Shown in pieces: positions 8,891-16,392 of a stretch of DNA of 41,409 nt. The translations under genes were made by a program, and so were the position numbers. The stretch is from Ruminococcus flavefaciens (GTDB taxonomy: Bacteria > Bacillota > Clostridia > Oscillospirales > Ruminococcaceae). The DNA lies in NCBI GenBank assembly GCA_015067005.1, contig SVNH01000007.1:1-41409 (forward strand), written 5' to 3'. Within the stretch, counting starts at the first letter, position 1; each line of letters begins with the position of its first letter. Under the pieces are notes generated by a model. That model did not search any database. It was given only the letters and a program-made list of their open reading frames with translations, and had not been told where the DNA came from.

Positions 8891-10027
8891 TCATTCTATC
8901 AATTTTGACAACATTTTCTTCAAAACATAACAGTAATTCATCGCTTTTACATCTTCACACGCGATAATGTCTGATTCATAAACGAGCGTCTTGCCGTTGA
9001 AAAATGCTGCACTGCCTACCCTTTGTCCCCTGTACACCGGTGCATTCACATAATCAGGCAATACAACTACCGTTTTAAGTTCGCCAGAATTGCGCGGTAT
9101 GACAAGTGAACTCTGCTCCTCTATCTTCATCATTACCGCTGACTGCTCCCCGTTCCGTACTTTCAGAGGTGCAAGCATCTCATCCGGAAACATCGTAACA
9201 GTTACCTTGTAGTCGCTGAATCCTTTGTTACAGAGTTTCTTTGCAAGCTTTTCAGCATAATCGTAATCCTTGCCTCCAAGAACAACTGCTATATAACAAG
9301 TACCGTCCTCAGACCTGCCGCCCTCCGCAAAGCAATAGCCTGCTTGTTCAGAATGACACGCCTTGAATCCGATATGCTTATCATACGTCCGTGAAAGTGA
9401 GTTCTCATTTACAAGTTCATAGGTATCATTCCTGATAAAATCACGCCAGATAGCAAAATAATCCGTCATAAAGCTGTACTTAGACAATTCAGCACACACC
9501 AATGCTATATCATTAGCAGTAGTATTCTCGCGTTCGTCATAGTATCCATACGGCGAGTAAAAAGAGGTGTCCCTTAGTCCAAGGTCGAAAGCCTCAGTAT
9601 TCATGCGTATCACAAAATCTTCAATAGTGCCCTCTGACCTCTCAGCAAGTACAGTCAGGGCATCATTGGCATTGCCGACAGCTACCGACTTTATCAGCTC
9701 ATCAACAGTCATGGTATCTCCCGGCTGAAGCCATACGACTGAGCCTTTCGTACCGGCTACGCTCTGAGAAGCAGTCAATTCATCAGCAAGGCTATACTTT
9801 CCTGAATCAATATCCTCTGCGATAAGCAAAAGCGACATTAATTTGGACATATAACCGGCATTACGCGGCAGATCAGGATTCTGCGAATCAAGTACACTTC
9901 GCGTATCCGCTTCTATCAGTATATAAGATACATCAGTATCCACCTCTGTACCCATGCCGGCACCTATGAGAATACTTGCAGAAGCAACCGAAAATAACAG
10001 CGCTATAATCACGATCAACCGTTTCAT
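8891..10027 (-). CDS. DacF-like S11 D-Ala-D-Ala carboxypeptidase homologue with all three active-site motifs degenerate
   Basis: The 378-aa protein has an N-terminal hydrophobic signal segment (residues 1-24), an S11 penicillin-binding fold (about 33-250) and a C-terminal PBP5-like beta domain. The fold is clear: AGTKGSVVWLQPGDTMTVDELI, GLRDTSFYSPYG and HIGFKACHSEQAGYCFAEGG align with active DacF. The SxxK motif reads Y59-M-S-K62, SxN reads N119-A-N121, and KTG reads K222-A-C224. The nucleophilic serine is missing, so hydrolysis should be lost while muropeptide binding may remain. Start MKRLIVII is chosen for GAGGTG 5 nt upstream and the signal peptide. It follows the VanY-like gene and has a sigma-E-like promoter. 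Confidence 0.85.
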   Translation of the reverse strand: MKRLIVIIALLFSVASASILIGAGMGTEVDTDVSYILIEADTRSVLDSQNPDLPRNAGYMSKLMSLLLIAEDIDSGKYSLADELTASQSVAGTKGSVVWLQPGDTMTVDELIKSVAVGNANDALTVLAERSEGTIEDFVIRMNTEAFDLGLRDTSFYSPYGYYDERENTTANDIALVCAELSKYSFMTDYFAIWRDFIRNDTYELVNENSLSRTYDKHIGFKACHSEQAGYCFAEGGRSEDGTCYIAVVLGGKDYDYAEKLAKKLCNKGFSDYKVTVTMFPDEMLAPLKVRNGEQSAVMMKIEEQSSLVIPRNSGELKTVVVLPDYVNAPVYRGQRVGSAAFFNGKTLVYESDIIACEDVKAMNYCYVLKKMLSKLIE

Positions 10028-10043
10028 AATTTCACCTCGTGAC

Positions 10044-10072
10044 AATATATGTCCGGAAGCACTGAAATATAC
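10044..10072 (-). promoter_or_regulatory. Sigma-E-like (mother-cell sporulation) promoter of the S11 homologue
   Basis: GTATATT (10066-10072) and CATATATT (10044-10051) with a 14-bp spacer match the Bacillus sigma-E consensus KMATATT-N14-CATACAHT at every position but one. Weak point: the expected start near 10037 leaves a 5' leader of only about 10 nt, barely including the GAGGTG ribosome binding site. Confidence 0.4.
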
Positions 10073-10074
10073 GA

Positions 10075-10103
10075 AAATAGGGAGCAGCTGCGCAACTGCT
10101 CCC
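10075..10103 (-). terminator. Probable terminator of the VanY-like gene
   Basis: GGGAGCAG (10080-10087) pairs with CTGCTCCC (10096-10103), loop of 8 nt. On the minus strand it is followed by TATTTTCG, a short T run. It would partly insulate the downstream S11 gene. Confidence 0.55.
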
Positions 10104-10131
10104 ATTATATCGACGTTTAACCGTTAAACCA

Positions 10132-11094
10132 TTAATTCTTGATAGTAGTTATTATGTACCTATCCGAGTTATTTCCGGAAATTGTATAATTACCGGAAAC
10201 CGGTACTCTCACCGGCGTTGAATCTCCAAGTGAAACAACGCTGTAAATCTCATAATTAACCCCGTTTAAATTGTAGGCTAAGGCATTGTCAAAAGTATAA
10301 TTTTTCAAAAAATCAAGGTATTCCTCAAGGCAGAACCCTTTCTCTGCCATGATTGATGAATGCACCGGTCCGACATAACGGAGGTGCCAAGGACAGTAAT
10401 CCTGTGATGTCTTGTCCTTTTTTCCCTGAGGATATCTTAAAATGAAGCCGTACTTTGCACAATTATTCACTACCCAGCTTTGTGTATCACTTCCATCATA
10501 TGAAATGATACCGCCCATACCATTGAGTGCAAGGTCAATAGTATTTCCTGTTGCTGATTCAGGAAATTTCTTCGGGCAGGCAGAACCCGCCTCAGTATAT
10601 GTTGCTGTTGTACCATAGACAATAAAATCCGAAAGAGTTGTAGCGCTGTTATAATCGGTCATCATCCTGTTGAAAGCATCAGCAGCTTCACGGTCAAGCT
10701 TGATGTCCGTACTCATAATAGTATAAAACTCATTCTTCTCATTTGCAAGCGTTACCATACCTGAAACATTAGTCTCGACAGCAGGATGTGCTGCATCAAC
10801 TAAAGCTAATGTTCCGGCTGAAAGCCGCGATGATGGCAGACTCAGCTCTGAATAGCCCAAGTTCTGCACTCCTTTGAAGGATGTTGCAGTCTCTGCTTCG
10901 TTGCCAAGCTGCTGCTGTCTCTCGGTCTGCTGCTCTACATACTGTGCCGAGCCAGATTTAAAGTTACCGCTTACGACCAGGTTTGCATTTGGCTTAAAAA
11001 GGTCTCTTCTCGCATGGTCAAGAAGTACACATGAACCCACGATTATAGCCATAGCCAAAGCAACACGTCCCGGTCTAAGACGATTGTTAGCCAT
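10132..11094 (-). CDS. VanY-like M15B D-Ala-D-Ala carboxypeptidase homologue with substituted catalytic residues
   Basis: 320-aa protein with one N-terminal membrane anchor (about residues 11-25), a polar Gln-rich linker and an M15B/VanY domain (about 125-275). YGFILRYPQGKKDKTS and PWHLRYVG are typical VanY signatures. The zinc motif SxHxxGxAxD reads S180-A-T-G-N-T-I-D187, so the first zinc-binding His is Ser. The catalytic EPWH reads C234-P-W-H237, so the general-base Glu is Cys. Asp187 and His237 remain. Loss of both residues argues against peptidase activity. A C-terminal 45-aa tail is unassigned. RBS GGAGG lies 9 nt upstream of the start. It sits upstream of a second degenerate DD-peptidase. 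Confidence 0.85.
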   Translation of the reverse strand: MANNRLRPGRVALAMAIIVGSCVLLDHARRDLFKPNANLVVSGNFKSGSAQYVEQQTERQQQLGNEAETATSFKGVQNLGYSELSLPSSRLSAGTLALVDAAHPAVETNVSGMVTLANEKNEFYTIMSTDIKLDREAADAFNRMMTDYNSATTLSDFIVYGTTATYTEAGSACPKKFPESATGNTIDLALNGMGGIISYDGSDTQSWVVNNCAKYGFILRYPQGKKDKTSQDYCPWHLRYVGPVHSSIMAEKGFCLEEYLDFLKNYTFDNALAYNLNGVNYEIYSVVSLGDSTPVRVPVSGNYTISGNNSDRYIITTIKN

Positions 11095-11942
11095 TATTTA
11101 TATCCTCCGATTTTTGTTCACACATAATTTGAGGTTGCCCTCATGTATTTTTTCTTTAATATTTTGTTTTGTTGTTATTTGTTTGTTGTTCTTCCTTTTT
11201 CTATTTATCTGAATACGGCACTATATGCCGGTTTGTTTTCGATATTTGATCTGAAAGTTCCGATGTCTGGCGGATACTTTCCCTGTAAACGAAATATAAA
11301 TTTGAATTACAAAGCAGCGCAAGAAGCTAAGATCTCACAATTCACGTACATTCTGACCACATCAATAATCTCACAGCCTTCACGGTTCTTAATGTGTTCA
11401 ATTCAGAAGTCCTCCTCGTCATGGAGCCGACATTCCTTCACATATAACCTTCAGCATCATTTCTTATCCGTGCAGTATATCTGAAGTACACTCTGCTGCT
11501 GCAGGTACGGTGTTCCGTCAAAGCCAGTGCTCTTCCCACAGAAGCTCATCCTCCAGTGCGGATGGTCTGTAAGCGCTGCCGCTGACCCGTTACATCAGTT
11601 ATACAGCAATTCAAGTCATTTCAAGAGATATATGCACTAATGGTCAACAAGCCGGATAGATCATATCCGTATCCGTAATATATGAAATCTGGTTTATTGT
11701 AAAACAAAAAAGACGCCAATTATTTCCGGTAATGTTCTTTTTACAAATCAAAACAAAATAACTTTTCACCGCCACAAGAGTGATTGCATCCGATGAAGCG
11801 CTGCCTTGTATTTTTATATAGCAGCAGTTTATTTCGCTTTGATATGCCATTTAGAACTTAGGGAAAACAATTGCGCCGTAATAATAGCGTATTGCGGATT
11901 GTTTCCTTCCTTAGTTCATTCTACACTTTAATATCTATCTCT
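11095..11942 (-). other. Long untranslated leader of the VanY-like gene
   Basis: From the consensus promoter at 11949-11977 to the VanY-like start there are about 850 nt with no convincing gene. The first 90 nt of the predicted transcript (about 11875-11930) can fold into a long imperfect hairpin: a GAACU...AGUUC base extended by GGAAA...UUUCC and ACAAU...AUUGU pairs around a GC-rich top. Short open frames exist but lack ribosome binding sites and are broken by stops. It may be a regulatory leader, a separate RNA or decayed coding DNA; the sequence alone does not decide. Confidence 0.45.
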
Positions 11943-11948
11943 TTTTCT

Positions 11949-11977
11949 ATTATATTACAATTTTTTCTTAATGTCAA
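11949..11977 (-). promoter_or_regulatory. Consensus sigma-A promoter far upstream of the VanY-like gene
   Basis: Perfect TTGACA (11972-11977) and TATAAT (11949-11954), 17-bp spacer, in AT-rich DNA. Transcription would start near 11942 and run toward the VanY-like gene about 850 nt away. Confidence 0.85.
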
Positions 11978-12045
11978 CACAATTTTTAAAATCTACATTT
12001 TGCACAAACGTCCATCTATCATTTTTACATTTCTTACAATCAGAC

Positions 12046-12084
12046 AATAAAAGGACCTCGATCAGCGATCAAGGCCCTTTTATT
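12046..12084 (-). terminator. Terminator of the ncRNA region
   Basis: An 18-nt arm (12046-12063) pairs with 12067-12084 with two mismatches and a 3-nt loop. Flanking A/T runs make it usable on both strands; on the minus strand the T run TTTTATT follows. It closes the ncRNA transcription unit before the next promoter at 11949-11977. Confidence 0.75.
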
Positions 12085-12142
12085 AAGAGTAATAGAAGGT
12101 TTGCAGACACATTATATCGTGTCTTATATTCAGTGTCCCGTG

Positions 12143-12433
12143 AATAATAAAACATAAGACGATTTTGCTGCTCGTCTACGGTATGTCGCAGCGACATTAT
12201 TACGCCGCTGCACCGCGTTAATTGTCAATTCCACTCCATAAAAATGGTACTATCACATACCTTAACAGTCAGCTGCCTAAGCCAACATAAGCAATAGAAC
12301 CACTCCCGCAGCCACATGATCCCGCAGCGCCTAAACTGCGGCTCTGATCTATGCGATACTGCCTCGTTCTTTATCCATATCCCCCAGATATTGAACAACG
12401 ACCGGCTGCCTGACAGGTCAGACTCAACGTCCA
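12143..12433 (-). ncRNA. Candidate structured non-coding RNA gene
   Basis: A promoter (12439-12467) faces about 290-390 nt with no ribosome binding site or credible protein and many stable helices. On the minus strand these include: a closing helix CGUUGA (12424-12429) with UUAACG (12216-12221) enclosing about 214 nt; an AUAUC/GAUAU hairpin nested in GUUC/GAAC; CCGCAG/CUGCGG inside a GAUC/GAUC helix; GCUGC/GCAGC; GGUA/UACC; then an 8-bp GCAGCGGC/GUCGCUGC hairpin (12188-12211) and AGACGA/UCGUCU (12157-12177) followed by a U-rich tail. The size of the closed domain and the host group would suit the raiA RNA motif; 6S RNA is the other guess. I cannot confirm either from memory. Confidence 0.55.
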
Positions 12434-12438
12434 TTTAT

Positions 12439-12467
12439 ATTATAGTATTTTTGCCCTGTTCCTGCAA
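12439..12467 (-). promoter_or_regulatory. Promoter of the candidate ncRNA
   Basis: TTGCAG (12462-12467), 17-bp spacer, perfect TATAAT (12439-12444). The predicted start is near 12432. The 130 bp between this promoter and the oad terminator hold nothing recognisable. Confidence 0.75.
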
Positions 12468-12599
12468 TTAACAAAAATATCCTATTTGTGAACGATTTAT
12501 TTATATCCGATCAGTTATGTGCATTATCGTCTGCTGGTCGTGCGACCATTCAATCTCAGTGCGTTATATTTGATATGCAATATAATCTTGCTGTGTTAC

Positions 12600-12631
12600 A
12601 AAAAATCGCCTGCGGTATATCCGCAGGCGAT
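12600..12631 (-). terminator. Terminator of the oxaloacetate decarboxylase operon
   Basis: A perfect 11-bp GC-rich stem (12605-12615 with 12621-12631, CGCCTGCGG core, 5-nt loop) lies just past the beta-subunit stop and is followed on the minus strand by TTTTT. Confidence 0.92.
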
Positions 12632-12637
12632 GTGTTT

Positions 12638-13855
12638 TTACTTGAATACTGCAAGAAGGAATCCTGCTGCAATAGCCGAACCGATTACTCCGGCAACATT
12701 AGGTCCCATAGCGTGCATGAGAAGGAAGTTTTTCGGATTAGCTTTCTGTCCTTCCATCTGCGATACTCTTGCTGCCATTGGTACAGCTGATACACCAGCT
12801 GATCCAATAAGCGGGTTGATCTTTCCGCCGGAAAGCTTATACATCAGCTTTCCTACAAGAAGTCCGCCGATCGTTGAGAAGCAGAACGCTGTAAGTCCGA
12901 GAACTACGATCTTGATGGTCTGCATCGAAAGGAATCTTGTAGCAGCAGTTGTTGCTCCGACTGAGATTCCGAGGAATACTGTTACGATGTTCATAAGTGC
13001 ATTCTGAACTGTATCAGAAAGTCTTTCTGTAACACCACACTCTCTCCAGAGGTTGCCGAGCATAAGACAGCCTACAAGCGGTGCTGTTGAAGGGAGAAGC
13101 AGAATTACGAACATTGCTACGATTATCGGGAAGATTATCTTCTCTGTCTTTGAAACTGTTCTGGACTGCTCCATCTTTACCTGACGCTCTTTCTCTGTTG
13201 TGAGAGCTTTCATAATAGGCGGCTGTATCATTGGGATAAGTGCCATGTATGAGTAAGCTGCAATGGCGATAGCGCCAAGAAGATGAGGTGCAAGTCTTGT
13301 TGTAAGGAAGATAGCTGTCGGACCGTCAGCACCGCCGATGATACCGATAGAAGCTGCTTCCTGTCCTGTAAAGCCGAGACAAATCGCACCAAAGAATGCG
13401 AGGAATACGCCCATCTGTGCAGCTGCTCCAAGAAGAAGGCTCTTAGGATTTGAGATAAGCGGACCAAAATCGGTCATAGCTCCTACGCCCATGAATATGA
13501 GTGACGGATATACGCCGGCTTTAACGCCTATGTAAAGTATATCAAGAAGTCCGCCGTGTTTGAGTATCGCACCGTAGCTGTGATAATCTTCATGTTCCGG
13601 ATCAAGGAAGTTGTCCCAGAGATCAAGATGATAAAGTGCATCGCTTGATCCTTCTCCGAAATATGAAAGGTTTACAAGGAGACATCCGAATGCGATTCCT
13701 ACAAGAAGAAGCGGCTCGAATTTCTTTTTAATACCAAGATACAGAAGGAGACAGGATATTACTATCATTACCAGATTCTTCCAGCCGCTGTCTACGAAGA
13801 AACTCTGGAATCCTGAATCGTTCCATAATGTTTTTAAGGTCTCAATAACGTCCAT
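12638..13855 (-). CDS. oadB: Sodium-translocating decarboxylase beta subunit (OadB family)
   Basis: 405-aa polytopic membrane protein that decarboxylates carboxybiotin and exports Na+. Hallmarks of the OadB/GcdB/MmdB family are IGIIGGADGPTAIFL with the essential ion-site aspartate, TAPLVGCLMLGNL and the C-terminal NPLIGSAGVSAVPMAARVSQ. Ends with AMGPNVAGVIGSAIAAGFLL. Substrate choice lies with the alpha subunit, here of the pyruvate/oxaloacetate type. Last gene of a four-gene operon, 13 bp after the biotin carrier, with a strong terminator beyond. Confidence 0.95.
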   Translation of the reverse strand: MDVIETLKTLWNDSGFQSFFVDSGWKNLVMIVISCLLLYLGIKKKFEPLLLVGIAFGCLLVNLSYFGEGSSDALYHLDLWDNFLDPEHEDYHSYGAILKHGGLLDILYIGVKAGVYPSLIFMGVGAMTDFGPLISNPKSLLLGAAAQMGVFLAFFGAICLGFTGQEAASIGIIGGADGPTAIFLTTRLAPHLLGAIAIAAYSYMALIPMIQPPIMKALTTEKERQVKMEQSRTVSKTEKIIFPIIVAMFVILLLPSTAPLVGCLMLGNLWRECGVTERLSDTVQNALMNIVTVFLGISVGATTAATRFLSMQTIKIVVLGLTAFCFSTIGGLLVGKLMYKLSGGKINPLIGSAGVSAVPMAARVSQMEGQKANPKNFLLMHAMGPNVAGVIGSAIAAGFLLAVFK

Positions 13856-13868
13856 ACCGCGAGCCTCC

Positions 13869-14267
13869 TTATGCTATAACGACCAGCGGAGCGCCTGTAT
13901 CTACAACTGAGCCCTTGCTTGTTACGACCTGTGCTACTGTACCGTCCTTAGGAGCAACAATCTCGTTTTCCATTTTCATTGCTTCGAGTATTACAAGTAT
14001 CTGTCCAGCCTTGACTGTATCGCCCTGCTTTACATCAACGCGGATGATATTTCCGGGCATAGGTGCTTCAACAGTCTCACCTGCTGCGAGGTTAACTGCT
14101 GCTGCCGGTGCAGGTGCAGGAGCTGCTGCGGCTGCCGGTGCTGCTGCCGGTGCGGCAGGTGCAGCCGGTGCAGGGGCGAGTGCTTCGTATTCATCAAGAA
14201 GGACTGCCTTACCCTGCTCGACCTCAACTTCATATGTTTTTCCGTTAAGAGTAACTTTATACTTCAT
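13869..14267 (-). CDS. Biotin carrier subunit of the decarboxylase
   Basis: 132-aa protein with a short N-terminal beta segment (MKYKVTLNGKTYEVEVEQ), an Ala/Pro linker (about residues 30-58) and a biotinyl domain whose EAMKMEN motif carries the target lysine. The linker lets the domain swing between the carboxyltransferase alpha subunit and membrane beta subunit. In many proteobacterial Oad systems this domain is fused to alpha; here it is separate, as in glutaconyl- and methylmalonyl-CoA decarboxylases. The repetitive linker produces a misleading Ala/Gly-rich frame on the opposite strand. Confidence 0.95.
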   Translation of the reverse strand: MKYKVTLNGKTYEVEVEQGKAVLLDEYEALAPAPAAPAAPAAAPAAAAAPAPAPAAAVNLAAGETVEAPMPGNIIRVDVKQGDTVKAGQILVILEAMKMENEIVAPKDGTVAQVVTSKGSVVDTGAPLVVIA

Positions 14268-14269
14268 GG

Positions 14270-14683
14270 TTATTTGACCTCCTTGATTGAAATAAAGTGA
14301 AGCTCATTAAGAGGCTTCTGCATTTTATCCGCAACAATAGCCATTATCATTGCTGCTTCCTTATCCGGAACATCGAAAAGCTTTACATGACCTGCTGAAC
14401 CGGGTGCAAGCTTCTGCTCAGCAGCAGGCACTGCCTTTACTGCCGGTGCAGCGTTATTTGCAGGTGCAACTGCCGGCTTGCTCTTTTCTTCTTTTGATTT
14501 GAAATATGCGCCTGTGCAATAAAGCACTATCATAAGTATAACAAGTCCGGCAAATACTACCGAATAACCGAATACAGCCGTTACTGCTGCTTCGCCTATG
14601 CTGAGCTTATCACCTGCTTCAGTAGTTGCTTCTGTTGCCTTTGTTGCTATCTCAGTTACGGCAATAGTTGTATTTTCTACCAT
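14270..14683 (-). CDS. oadG: OadG-family small membrane subunit
   Basis: 137-aa protein with one strong transmembrane helix (about residues 30-55) flanked by a short outside N terminus and a polar KSKEEKSKPAVAP cytoplasmic part. This matches the gamma/delta subunit that holds Na+-pump decarboxylases together. The C terminus (MIMAIVADKMQKPLNELHFISIKEVK) is a small conserved module. It stops 2 bp before the biotin carrier gene and starts 12 bp after the alpha subunit. Confidence 0.85.
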   Translation of the reverse strand: MVENTTIAVTEIATKATEATTEAGDKLSIGEAAVTAVFGYSVVFAGLVILMIVLYCTGAYFKSKEEKSKPAVAPANNAAPAVKAVPAAEQKLAPGSAGHVKLFDVPDKEAAMIMAIVADKMQKPLNELHFISIKEVK

Positions 14684-14695
14684 ATCACCGTCTCC

Positions 14696-16093
14696 TTACA
14701 TCTCTTCGATTGTATAAACGGCTTCGTTCTCTTCCTGAGCCTTACGTGCCTTGAGGAAATTGAGTGTCTGGTCAGGATAGCAGATGTAGCTCATTACATC
14801 CTCTTCGCTGCGGCAAAGATCACCGAGTGCTACCTTAGCAGCCTTGAACTCCTCGCCTGTTCTCTTCTTATCCTCATCACGGCAATCTACCGGCTGAGCG
14901 TCACCGAGCACCTTCTTGCTGAGTTCAGCGTCGATCGGTGCAGGTGCGATACCGTACTCGCCCTTGATGTAGTTCTTGACTTCCTTGGAGATATTCTTGT
15001 ATCTCTCACCTACCAGAACATTTGTTACAGCCTGATTTCCTACCATCTGTGAAAGAGGTGTTACGAGCGGCGGATAACCGAGATCTGCTCTTACCTTCGG
15101 GATCTCAGCAAGTGCTGCATCAAATTTGTCCATTGCGTGCATATCTGTGAGGTTTGCGATCATGTTTGAAAGCATACCGCCCGGAACCTTATATACAAGA
15201 GCCTGAGCATCTGTTGCAAGGCTCTTCGGATTGAGCTGTCCGTTATCAATGTACTTCTGCTTGATCGGCTTGAAGTAATCGTTGACCTTGTTGATGATCT
15301 CCTCATCAAGTCCGCAGTCGATACCATACTGCTTGAATGCATAGTACATAGTCTCTGTTGAAGGCTGTGATGTACCGCCGGAGAAACATGATGTAGCTGT
15401 ATCAATAACGTCGATACCGGATTCGATAGCCTTAGTGAGTGTCATATATGCCATACCTGTTGTGCAGTGAGTATGGAGAATGAGAGTCATATCGCCGATA
15501 GCGTCCTTGATCCCCTTGATAAGGTGCTCTGCCTCATATGGAGACATAGTGCCAGCCATATCCTTGAGACAGATGGTATCAAAGCCCATATTTTTGAGCT
15601 CTTTACACATTTCAATGTACTTGTCTACTGTATGTACCGGGCTCTGGGTATATGATATACAGCCGGAAGCGATAGTTCTGTTATTTGCATACTTCTTTGT
15701 AGCATTAAGCGCTGTTTCGATATTTCTGAAATCATTGAGAGCATCAAAGATACGGATAACATCGATACCGTTCTTGATAGAAAGCTCGATAAACTTCTCA
15801 ACTACATCGTCGTGATAGTGCTTATAACCAAGAAGATTCTGACCTCTCAGGAGCATCTGGAGACGTGTGTTAGGAAGATTCTTTCTGAGATTGCGGAGTC
15901 TCTCCCACGGATCTTCGTTGAGATAACGAAGGCAGGAATCAAATGTTGCGCCGCCCCAGCACTCGATCGAGTAGTAGCCAGCCTTGTCCATATCGGCAAG
16001 GATACCCTCATAATCAGCATAAGGCAGACGTGTAGCCATAAGTGACTGATTAGCGTCACGCAGAACAGTTTCTGTCAGTTGCACTTTTTTCAT
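14696..16093 (-). CDS. oadA: Oxaloacetate decarboxylase alpha (carboxyltransferase) subunit
   Basis: Transfers the carboxyl group from oxaloacetate to biotin. The 465-aa protein has the DRE-TIM barrel of the PYC/OadA class: TVLRDANQSLMATRL at the start, CLKDMAGTMSPYEA with the active-site lysine, and the metal-binding HTHCTTG. The C-terminal domain (about 300-440) matches the conserved carboxyltransferase domain. There is no biotinyl domain; that is encoded two genes downstream. The ATG at 16093 has GGAGG 7 nt upstream; a TTG two codons earlier is too close to it. Confidence 0.93.
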   Translation of the reverse strand: MKKVQLTETVLRDANQSLMATRLPYADYEGILADMDKAGYYSIECWGGATFDSCLRYLNEDPWERLRNLRKNLPNTRLQMLLRGQNLLGYKHYHDDVVEKFIELSIKNGIDVIRIFDALNDFRNIETALNATKKYANNRTIASGCISYTQSPVHTVDKYIEMCKELKNMGFDTICLKDMAGTMSPYEAEHLIKGIKDAIGDMTLILHTHCTTGMAYMTLTKAIESGIDVIDTATSCFSGGTSQPSTETMYYAFKQYGIDCGLDEEIINKVNDYFKPIKQKYIDNGQLNPKSLATDAQALVYKVPGGMLSNMIANLTDMHAMDKFDAALAEIPKVRADLGYPPLVTPLSQMVGNQAVTNVLVGERYKNISKEVKNYIKGEYGIAPAPIDAELSKKVLGDAQPVDCRDEDKKRTGEEFKAAKVALGDLCRSEEDVMSYICYPDQTLNFLKARKAQEENEAVYTIEEM

Positions 16094-16142
16094 GTACAAA
16101 CCTCCTCAAAATATAAATCTGCATAGCAGATAATTATTAATC

Positions 16143-16172
16143 TTCTGCTTACTATATATTATAGAAGCAGAA
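16143..16172 (-). promoter_or_regulatory. Operator-like inverted repeat over the oad promoter
   Basis: TTCTGCTT (16143-16150) and AAGCAGAA (16165-16172) form a perfect 8-bp inverted repeat with a 14-bp centre. The centre contains a perfect TATAAT read on the minus strand (16158-16163), with a weak GTGCAA -35 17 bp upstream; TTGACC (16175-16180) is an alternative -35. A repressor bound here would block the oad promoter. Confidence 0.5.
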
Positions 16173-16283
16173 AAGGTCAATTGCACCATTGCAAATAAAC
16201 CAATCAAAATCAATTATATCACATTACAAAATAAATTTCCATACTTTTTTGAAATTTTTTCTTTTTAATTAATATGCAAAACT

Positions 16284-16313
16284 ATCTGACAAAATCTGCC
16301 TTTATTGTCAGAT
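16284..16313. repeat. Second 8-bp inverted repeat in the oadA-yunB intergenic region
   Basis: ATCTGACA (16284-16291) and TGTCAGAT (16306-16313), again with a 14-bp centre, on the yunB side of the 299-bp divergent intergenic region. The arms differ from those at 16143-16172 although the geometry is identical. Confidence 0.45.
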
Positions 16314-16392
16314 GCGATGTCACAAAATCTGTGCATTCGGAATATAAATAGTGTATACTTCAATAACCGCAAACAAAGGAGTTCTCATTCCA

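Noticed and set aside
11307..11402. 31-codon minus-strand fragment that reads like coding sequence (contains GCEIIDVVRMYVNC)
   Set aside because: Bounded by in-frame stops, no start codon with a ribosome binding site and no known homology; too short to call a pseudogene.
11143..11484. 113-aa plus-strand open frame antisense to the VanY leader
   Set aside because: No ribosome binding site, starts in a T-rich tract giving a Phe-rich start, no family resemblance; probably chance.
11644..11850. 68-aa minus-strand open frame downstream of the consensus promoter
   Set aside because: No Shine-Dalgarno sequence before its ATG and no recognisable features; it could still be a leader peptide, but nothing supports it.
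12225..12434. 69-aa minus-strand open frame inside the candidate ncRNA
   Set aside because: Its ATG falls at the predicted transcript 5' end with no ribosome binding site, the protein is Trp/Arg/Cys-rich and unlike the neighbours, and the DNA is better explained by RNA helices.
13915..14277. 120-aa plus-strand Ala/Gly-rich open frame
   Set aside because: Antisense to the biotin carrier; the low-complexity Ala/Pro linker keeps the opposite strand free of stops.
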